DNA from: Tricholoma matsutake
Taxonomy: Eukaryota > Basidiomycota > Agaricomycetes > Agaricales > Tricholomataceae
Assembly (NCBI GenBank): GCA_026075535.2
Contig: AP026544.2
Span: forward strand, 10,664,001 to 10,728,000
DNA: 64,000 nucleotides
Direction: 5' to 3'
Shown here: piece after piece, positions 56,038 through 64,000 of the stretch
Numbering within the stretch: position 1 is the stretch's first letter
Layout: each line of letters starts with the position of its first letter
Program-made: the position numbers and the translations under genes
The notes under the pieces: generated by a model
The model's input: the letters and a program-made list of their open reading frames with translations, nothing else
Told to the model about the DNA's origin: nothing
The model's database searches: none

Positions 56038-59000
56038 ATGAGCCTAACAAGAGTTCCTTACAAGCAAAAGAGAAGATCAAAGAAGAATGCCCCCCTGCAT
56101 GAGGACAATGACGATGCAGTCAATACTGCTACACATGTAGAAGTTGAGGTCAACACAAAACATGGACCAAAAACAAAGCGCATCAAGGTCCCCCTGACTG
56201 CAGTGGAAGAACCGGGTCAATCAAATCCTGTTATACAGGATAATCCCAATGTTGCTCCAGAATGGGACATGCAAGAACCTCAGGTGGCCGCCGAGCCAAC
56301 TCGGCCACACATCGGCATGGTTAGTTTCTGACACTGATTGCTTATGGAGCGAGGCTCACATACAAATAATAGAGACAGCAAGACTATGTACTGGAGTTTG
56401 TGGGATGAGTAGATGAATTGCTGCAAGCATTCCTCGCTCGGCAGGCATGGTCGGTTGACAAACAAGTTGGCAACCACTGTCCATTCAATAAACAGGCAAT
56501 TTGGCGATGTGTTGATTGTTCACTGGGAAGCATGCTTTGCCACACATGCATGCATGTAACCCACAGGCAAAATCCCTTCCATCACATTGAATGCTGGACT
56601 GGCATGCACTTCTGCTGGGCTGAGCTATGGGAGGTCAGCACATACATTTTAGTCCAGCACCAGATGGATCAGCTGATTTGCAATGCTCTGAACTTCCAAT
56701 TGAAATATCTGGAGACATTTGAAGACATAAAGGATAAAGCAGAGCAAGAGTTGGCCAATTGGCAGGCAAACAATCAGCAATGGCACTGGCACCGGCAGTG
56801 GCACTGGCCCTCTTCACCTGACTCAACCTCAAACACCTATAATGAGTCTCAGGCCGATGACTGGGCCAAAGATGAAACTGGGGCCGACTCAGCATTTTTA
56901 ATCACCTTGATGCCCTTTGGCATCAAGGGAAGGGGAATATTGATGTTGAGACCAGTTTCCAAGACTTCTTTGATGGCAATGACAAATCTGAAGTTGAGCA
57001 TGCCAATGATGACCTCCATGGGTTTCAACCATATTTGCCTAATCCTAATCAAACTGCCAATGCCATCCCAGCTGCCAATGCCATACCTGCTACTGATGCC
57101 ATACCTGCCAATGCCATACCTCCTGCCAATGCCGTCCCAACTGCTGATGCCCTGAACAACAGTTATATTCATGTGGTCCATACAAATGGAATACATCACT
57201 TAGCGATGGTTACCTGCCAGTGTCAGGGGGAACACCAAATTCCCTTGGACCTGGTAACCAGTAACTTACTACCCACAAGCTTCACCAACATATGGACTCT
57301 GTTTACCGTGCAGGTCCTAGACCATTTTCGGCTCTGTAATCTGGAATTAAAGGCATCAGCCTATCAGTTTTACCAGATGATTCGGGGTGTAACATTGCCG
57401 ATGAGGCCTGCCAAAGTGGTCAATCTCTACCATGAGCTTTGGCGCATGTCCCGCTTATGGCATTGGATGAAAAGATTGAAGTGGGCAGGGTATGGACACA
57501 ATCAAAGAGATCCTTTGAATCCTGAACCAGGATCACTTGCCAATTTCTGTCCAGCCTGTCCTCAAGTAGGCATTAATATACCGGAAAATTGGAAGGATGA
57601 TGCGAACCAGTGGGTGTCAAAATACCTCGGTGCAGTGGCATCTAAAATGATACTATGGATTTCAGATTTGTTTTTAAACGCATATTTGTGGCCGATGGCA
57701 ATTTCAAAGCTGATCATGTTCAGCAGAAAAACTCCGATACTGATATATGGCTATGGGATGGAGGTGGGATGGCCCCAAATTGGGCTGAATATGAGCTGTT
57801 TCTCCAAGCTGCCATAGAATGATTAACGGTAGGTACCTTCCCTTGGTAGTGGCCAATGCTGTTCTCGATGCTGCCCCCAAAGCTGGTCTGATTTGTATTT
57901 GGGTTTCCAGAAGGCTCCTTGCGAAAATAAATTCCTAGCTGTTGTGAATGCTTTTCTGGCATCAAAGGCATGTGACAGGACTGGAGTAGCAGCCATTGGG
58001 TGTGCATGGCATGGATGTTATGTGCCCAATGCATTGGTAGACCTGTTTCATGGAGAACAGCAAAAGAATGTCGACTTTGCTTTCCTTCAAGTGCTGAAGA
58101 CCACCAGAGTTGACCCTCAACAGGGAGTCATGCTCATTTACGACATTGTCTGCCAGTACATTATCCACCTTTGGGAATGTATTGGTGCCCATCTTCCAGC
58201 CGGCTTGACCATTGACCAGGCCATTGGGCTTTTGCATGTTCATGGCCACAAGGATGAATGCTTTTTTCACTATGCTCTGTCTTTCACTCCAGGGTCCGGC
58301 ATTGTAGCAGGAGAAATACTTGAGTCTCTGTGGGCATCACTGAATTCCATTTCTCCGATGGTCAGAACAGCGACCTTGCCACATCAGGCAGAAATGCTTG
58401 ATGATCATGCTACAGATTCAAATCACAAGAAAATGCTTGGCATGACAGTCACACTCTGCTCAAAATCTCGGGAAGCCCTTGAGAACTCTACACAACTTGG
58501 CCAATACCATGGTGAACTAACAGCAGCATTCAGCCAACTGGCAATCGAACGATGGGAGGATGAAGTGAGGGCAGCAGAATCCCGGAGGCTCACAGATATC
58601 AGGGTAATGGATATGTATGCCACTCACATATCAGAAATGGCAGAGGCAGCAGGGACAGGATTGGCAGTGGGGACGGGATCAGCCTTAACTTCAGCATTGG
58701 CACTGGTTCAATCCACAGTCGAGGAGTGGATTGATTTTGCTATTCTTTTTGAACAAATGCAGTGAGTTGTACTGCCTATCACCAGTCACAACCCATCATT
58801 GATCATCACCAGGATTGAATTACGAGACAAAGTCCATTGACTTGGTAAATCACCTCACATTTCTGACATGCAAGCTGTTGAATGGGAGAGAGAAGCTCTC
58901 ACATCTCACATGGTAATCTTAACCCAGTTACAAAATGCTGCCAACATTGCTGATCATGACATTGCTCCCTCATGGATCACCCATGATAATGAAGGGGAAT

Positions 59001-59875
59001 TTGATACCCCCAGTGACCTGGATGATGACAGTGCTGTGGCATCGGGCCTGTCAGATCTCCCAGCCCACACACATGCTATTCCAGTTGAGGAGCAACAAGT
59101 ATACCTCCCCTCTAATAGCAATCTTGCAGATGTAGAGATTAACCTCTGCAAGATCCAGGCAAACTGACTGCTGCACCAGCTGCAGGAGCTCATTGCTGAC
59201 AAATCATTTCAATATTCACACATCATTTGAGTGGCGCCATGAAAGGGAGTTTGCACCTGGTCATGAGCTGTTGTCCACGAGTTGGTTAACAAAATTAGCT
59301 TGCATGCCCAAATGTATAACCATTGCCATAGCCGAATGCTGGCACTGGATTGTGATGATGACACATTGAGTATGTTTCAGCAGTTATCCAAGGATGACCT
59401 CAATGCCAGCACAGCTATTTTGAATCTGAATGTACCTGGTTCCACCTCTGTTTGTCTGTCCTGGATTTGGCATAATTCCCACATTTGTACTGGTCTCATG
59501 GCTGATGCCAATGCCATTCCCATTCCCGATGCCGTTGCCGATGCTGGCCGATTCTGGGAATGTAAATATATTTTGTAGCCATCCATATTCATTGTACTAA
59601 CAATTTTCATAGTCAGGCGAGTACATTGGCTTTGTTCACGGGCTCAGAGAAATCAATGGAGGGAGGAATTTCTACTGGTCACATATGAAATGCAGTGGAC
59701 TGTGCGGTATTTCATCTATCACAGCCAATGGTGGCAGTCAGCCTCACAGTCCAAGAATACCCTTCCTGGTCCACTAGCCTATGCTAATCGCCAGCATGCT
59801 TCCTGGTATGAATTAGCATTGAGGGCTGACAATGCATTTAGATCAACAAATGCCGATTATATCTCCCCTCTCTGA
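56038..59875 (+). pseudogene. KDZ transposase with CxC2-like cysteine cluster
   Basis: Exon 1 is 56038-56319, with a phase-0 intron to 56373. The CxC2-like cluster follows near 56475-56650 (RCVDCSLGSMLCHTC, PFHHIECW). The next block is HHLAMVTCQCQGEHQIPLDL (about 57190). The catalytic core includes VADGNFKADHV and IWLWDGGGMAPN (57690-57790). After an intron at 57829-57910 come APCENKF, GCAWHGCYVPNALVDL and GEQQKNVDF, then IYDIVCQY, then GEILESLWASLN near 58320. C-terminal blocks LLHQLQELIADKSFQYSH and EMQWTVRYF lie at 59165-59875. DGNF, YDI and GE supply the likely acidic active-site residues. Damage: TGA at 56406, 57819, 58763, 59165 and near 59235-59275, and a frameshift near 56900. Several stops replace Arg expected in the family. 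The element is not autonomous now. Confidence 0.85.
57040..57150 (+). repeat. GCCAATGCCATACCTGCT minisatellite in the KDZ gene
   Basis: 18 bp units encode repeated NAIPA/DAIPA. Related GCCGATGCC words recur throughout the element. Confidence 0.8.
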
Positions 59876-59932
59876 CTGAAAAGGGCCACATGTATTATGT
59901 AAACATGATTATCTTGATCACCAACCACAACC

Positions 59933-61737
59933 ATGTCGAACAAAAGTCTCTCAATCTTCAACCCTTTTTCTTTGCAATCAGGCCCAAAAGGGCAACTCCA
60001 AATGTGGACACAAGAGATCATTTGGTATGCGGAGTCCCAATTCCGTCAAGTTTTGTTGGAGTTAGACCAGGCAGACTTTGTAAAACAATGTTGGATGCAA
60101 AAAATTCTCTATGCCAAGCTTGTATGTTGAGATCTTTCCTAAAGGAAGTAAGTATACATCACTGACAAGTATGACAGATGTATGTCATGTCTTCGATCGG
60201 CATCGGCACCTCCATCGGCCTTATGATGGATGTGCTGATCCTTCTTTGGTCCTTGGCCGACAGTCTCGCCGATGTGAATTTGGACCACCTACCCCTTGGA
60301 TTCCATCCATCTCTCTTGGCCTCGTTGGATGATGGTGTTGCCAGCAACGGTCCTAGCCATCTGGTGGATTCATATGTATGTGATTGGTGGAGCCACAATA
60401 GTGAACCGGCACCAGGGCAAATTTTTGCCAGTGACACCCTGGATAAGTGCCTCAATAGCTATTGGCAGTATATCCCTGCCCCTGTGATCACCAGCTCACC
60501 ACTCACCAATAGCCAGCCAGCAGACAATGCTGCTGATGGCTGAGCCAACTGCCGATCTTGCATTGACCTGCAGGCTCTCATTGGGGATTTGTTCAATGAA
60601 GCATGCAGGATGCGGGACTTCATAGATGGCTGCGAATCATCAGCAGAGGCTGCAATGAATGTGAATGCCAGGCAATCAGCAGGGTTCCAATGGCTTCATG
60701 AGCTAGCCCTGCTCAAGGAGCTTCAGTCCGAACCACGTAAGTTAACAACGGCAGTGGTAGCAGCATCAAAAAACAACTGTGGACATGCTGGGAGATGGTC
60801 AGCCATAAGAAGACAATTGGAACTGGTATCTGCACATGCACAGGCTGAACTTGAGCACCTGAAGGCCCTTCCCCCAACCTCCTACAAGTGGACCTGGGGT
60901 GTTGATATTGCAGAGAATGAGGCTTTAGCAATCAATCAGGCAACCAAGGGCAAGGGAAAGGCACAGCATTCTGGGTATGCAGGGTCTCTACCTGATGGTG
61001 CACAGCAAAAGAAGGAGTGGTCAGATGCACCAAGTCTCCCAACAGTTGTCTCTGCCTACAGTCGACCACCCACAGTTACTGGTCACAATGCTGGCCTATA
61101 TTTTTCAGACACTGAATCCAATGTGTCCAATGCTGGGACCGCTCCCGTTGTTCCTGTCCCCACTCCCATTGCTTCAGTCCCCGTTGCCGATGCTGATCTC
61201 TCTGCTGCCGATGCCGATTCCAATTCCGTCCCTGTTCCCACTACCAATCCCATCCCTGCTGCCGCTGCCAATGCTGAGGCACTCATGGTTTGGCAAGGTG
61301 AAGATGATGTAGCAAATGATGCTGATCAGCATACTGCCCTTCAGGCAGCCATGGCATATGGTTCTGATTCATCATCTGCCCCTACGGGTTCCCCAACCAG
61401 CATTGATGCTGCTGACTTCTACCTTGATGATTCTACCTCTTCATCTCCACCCTCAAATCCCCTATCAGCTTTTGCCACTGTGTCTGACGCAGCGGATGTT
61501 TTTCTCTCATCATCAGAGACAGATTCTACTGGACCTCGGGGTAAATCCAATGCCGATGCTGATGATGCCGGTGCCGATTCTGACAATTTTAGTGATGAGT
61601 CCCCCAGCACCTCCCAGATAGAGCACCCCACTCATTCTCACATCACGCTGCCCATCTATACTCATGCAGACTTTGATTATGTTGATGACACTTGGTTGCA
61701 TGGCTCTGATGATATGGACACTACGGATGATGGATGA
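59933..61737 (+). pseudogene. KDZ-linked accessory protein 2
   Basis: Starts about 58 bp after the transposase stop with ATG 59933 (MSNKSLSIFNPFSLQSG ... IIWYAESQFRQVL). After a likely intron near 60130-60178 it continues in one frame from 60178 to 61737, broken only by TGA at 60541-60543. The second part has SCIDLQALIGDLFNEA, a helical segment, and a long acidic Ser/Asp/Ala-rich tail (VADADLSAADADSN) ending MDTTDDG. No catalytic motif is seen. Its position between the transposase and the right terminal repeat makes it part of the element. Function unknown. Confidence 0.5.
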
Positions 61738-62179
61738 TGCTCATTTATTTCATTTACATATTCTATACATGAACATGTAGTAATAATTGTTGGAACACCG
61801 AACGTTTTCTGCCCAATCCCTAATCCCGGTGCCAGTGCCATGCTCAATTCTGATGCTGATCACTGATTTCATGAAGGTCTGTATTATGCATCTGCTGCTG
61901 CCAATGTCGGTAAATTTTTAATTTCTGCCAGTGCCAGTCCCGACCCATTTCATAGGTCTGCATACAACAAATGAATGATTGCTAATTGAGGCATTTATCA
62001 TACATGTCACTATATAACCTTCAGCATCAGGAAATTTCCTTAGGCAGCATCGGCAGCATTGACCAACACCAATTGGGTGGGCAAGCTGATCCTGTTTGGT
62101 AGGTCTGCACTACATAGAAAATCAGTATCATTCCCTATAGCTAGGCCATACAGTTTCCTATGCACATCTATCCGTTAGC
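61738..62179. other. KDZ right subterminal region, no gene
   Basis: Non-coding sequence with GCCGATGCC/GCCAGTGCC words. A block near 62090-62180 (TTGGTAGGTCTGCACTACAT, CTAGGCCATACAG) is complementary to part of 51010-51085, extending the imperfect terminal repeat. Confidence 0.5.
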
Positions 62180-62436
62180 CTGATGCTGATGCTGTATATC
62201 TATGCCGATGCCATTGCCCTTGCCGAGTACCATGTCCAATGCTATCTCTGATCTGTATATTAACATTCTTCATAATGTATCACAAGCAAGAATTGTAAAA
62301 GTGTATTCATTTGATACTAGTACATGTTATACATACTATGAGAGCGTTTGACGGCGTCCACTGAACCCATATCACTCAGTACACTGTATGCATTCGATAG
62401 ACCATATTATTCGGTACATTGTAGCTTACCTATCTG
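62180..62436 (-). repeat. KDZ right terminal inverted repeat
   Basis: Reverse complement of the left terminal repeat at 50690-50945. It ends GTAGCTTACCTATCTG against the chromovirus chromodomain. Confidence 0.88.
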
Positions 62437-62650
62437 GAGTTGATCTTGGACAGCCGGTTGCATTGAGGAAAACTCCAGTATTTGGTGCACTGGAAGGGTT
62501 ATGGGTATGAGGAGAACTCGTGGGTTGAAGAGTCCAATGTGAACACTCAAGGAATTCCACTGACAACACACTGCTGCACCACGTCGCATTCAAGTCACTG
62601 ACTTTGGTCATATGCAATTTTGAATGCATCAAGGTGATGCATCTTTGAGA
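62437..62650 (+). pseudogene. Chromovirus B chromodomain remnant
   Basis: Continues copy B after the KDZ element: ILDS, then KLQYLVHWKGYGYEENSW, with a TGA in the second line (cattgagg) and a deletion/frameshift before the tail. It compares directly with 47182-47406 in copy A. Confidence 0.85.
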
Positions 62651-62658
62651 GGGGGTGA

Positions 62659-62940
62659 TGTAAGAGGACTAGGGGGTGCCCCGTGTGTTTCTCCTATGTT
62701 TTACATTCATCCTATATTTTTCCTCACTTCATTTCCTCCTATTCTTCATTTTCTATGTTTTTTTCCTTGTTTTATCACTAATTTCTATCACATTTGTGCA
62801 TGTTGGCAGTTTTATATTTAGAGGCGGAGTACCCTTTCCAACATCTACCCCTTGGTATGATGTCATTTGGTGGCCTTGATCTGCCTATCTCTGCCTTTTC
62901 TATTTTTAGGATTTTCCTTAGACTCTCATGAATGACCTCA
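62659..62940 (+). repeat. Chromovirus B 3' LTR fragment
   Basis: Starts TGTAAGAGGACTAGGGGG after GAGAGGGGGTGA and follows the 47418 copy for about 260 bp until TATTTTTAGG, where a deletion or the element's end occurs. Confidence 0.75.
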
Positions 62941-64000
62941 AGAAAGCACAGCTAATCTAGGCAAAAATACATGCTTCCTTCAACCTCTTCATATTTTCAT
63001 CCATTGATATTCCTACTCCTATAATGATCCTAAACTTGTTTATAGTTCCTCTTTATATTGCAATCATTCCCAAATCATTCCAGTTGATCTGTAGATAATC
63101 TTACATTTGGAATTTCTAGAACCAGTACTTATTTTTACTTTAAAGCATTTGGTACATTGCAAATTAATACATATCAGAAGAGTTCCCTGAAAGCAGAATT
63201 TGGAAAGAGGAGTGGAACAAGTCCAGTAGCTGTTAGACGAACATGTCACAAAAAAGTAACGACATGTGATGTTTGTTGAATTCTACCTTTAGAGAGAGTG
63301 AGGCACTGGCAGCCGAGAATGAATGTTTGAACGTCAACGATATGCTATGATACGTAACCATGAATGCCATCCATCAGAAGCTTGGCGTCAACATATGCAC
63401 CGATCGAGTGACTACCGGACCGACACCCAACTTTTTAGTCCTTCAGAGCTCTGCAATTTTGCTGCAATTCTCTAGCGCATGTCTAGCACCATCAGTGCTG
63501 GACGCAAGATGGATCACCTCAGCTGCAGGAGATGCAGCTTGAGACACCTTTAGATGGTTGAAGGATATTCAATCGGAAGCGAAGAGCAGTCTTATTGCCT
63601 TATGCCTTAGTAGCTATGTAACAATCATTATGCCAATCACACGCTGACGTTTACTTATCCCTCCTAGCATCAGATCACTAGTATAGTATACTGAATCGTC
63701 CGTCCCTGCTTTGATGGCGGTTGTCACATTTCTTGAGGAACTTTACGCTTTTGACTTGGACAGCAGCTTTGTCGATCCATCGCTGCACGAAATCTTTCTA
63801 TCAATTTACTCTGAATATGGTCGAGTCAACGCAAGCCGTTGGGGACACCTTTGTACCAGGCTGAGGATTAGAAGGCCTTGACGCATTCTTGGCACAATCG
63901 CTAGACAGCATATTTAACTATTCTCTCGACTGACGTTAGCGTTAGCTACAGATAAAATTGCGGACGAGGCTTAGACTGGTCGGGACTCACGCATGCACAA
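62941..64000. other. Unassigned right end
   Basis: No recognisable gene. A short ATG-led frame at 63714-63881 (MAVVTFLEELYAFDLDSSF ... ASRWGHLC) has plausible coding character but no known domain. It could be one exon of a gene continuing past the window. Confidence 0.35.

Larger units (their letters stand above)
50690..62436. mobile_element. KDZ DNA transposon with accessory genes (11.75 kb)
   Basis: Long terminal inverted repeats start CACATAGGTAAGCTACA at 50690 and CAGATAGGTAAGCTACA on the complement at 62436. They align for at least 250 bp with roughly 5-7% differences. GAGTTGA lies directly outside both ends (50683-50689 and 62437-62443), consistent with a 7-8 bp target duplication. Inside are a CxC2-type KDZ transposase gene and four other gene-like units on both strands, plus an inserted R1 repeat. 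It lies in chromovirus copy B at the linker/chromodomain junction. Confidence 0.9.

Overview
The window looks like a repeat-dense stretch of an agaricomycete (mushroom-forming basidiomycete) genome. Supporting signs are: many 47-82 nt GT-AG introns; an F-box protein of the kind expanded in these fungi; a KDZ-class DNA transposon with a CxC2-like cysteine cluster; basidiomycete-type Ty1/copia and chromodomain Ty3/gypsy elements; and hAT elements. I saw no rRNA, tRNA or CRISPR. All family names come from reading motifs, not from database searches.

Layout. 1-2379: minus-strand Ty1/copia remnant (gag, protease, 5' LTR with primer site), fused at its distal end to a dispersed repeat module (R1). 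3315-4299: Ser/Thr-rich single-pass membrane protein. 5446-10351: complete but decayed Ty1/copia element with two 276 bp LTRs. 10501-11186: foldback element, followed by decayed tandem repeats. 12159-20068: three spliced or partly spliced non-host-like genes (minus, plus, minus). The middle one encodes a six-cysteine cluster and coiled coil, and its 3' end was duplicated in inverted orientation around arrays of a GTCGGGTCA-type repeat. 20083-20586: small intact ORF. 21645-22356: truncated USP-like peptidase. 22357-25821: near-perfect 3.46 kb palindrome. 26077-27249: intact F-box gene. 28946-32530: LTR-flanked gag-only element holding a second R1 copy. 33496-34036: Harbinger-like MITE. 35499-38373: second USP-like gene, split by a non-autonomous hAT element.

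39030-62940 is a nest. Two partial copies of one chromovirus lie head to tail. Copy A carries a 444 bp hAT MITE and, exactly at the start of its chromodomain, a full 3.8 kb hAT transposon with an 11-exon transposase gene. Copy B carries an 816 bp MITE and, at the same chromodomain position, an 11.75 kb KDZ transposon. The KDZ element encodes its transposase plus about four accessory genes and contains a third R1 copy.

A single mutational theme runs through the mobile DNA. Decay is dominated by transitions at CpG (CGA to TGA stops, Arg to Cys/His/Gln, catalytic Asp to Asn). This is what deamination of methylated cytosine, or a CpG-directed RIP-like process, would leave. The palindrome arms and the 249 bp duplication near 18.6-19.1 kb are almost unmutated, so they are recent or homogenised. 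The likely functional host genes are few: the F-box gene, probably the 20.1 kb ORF, and perhaps the 3.3 kb membrane protein.
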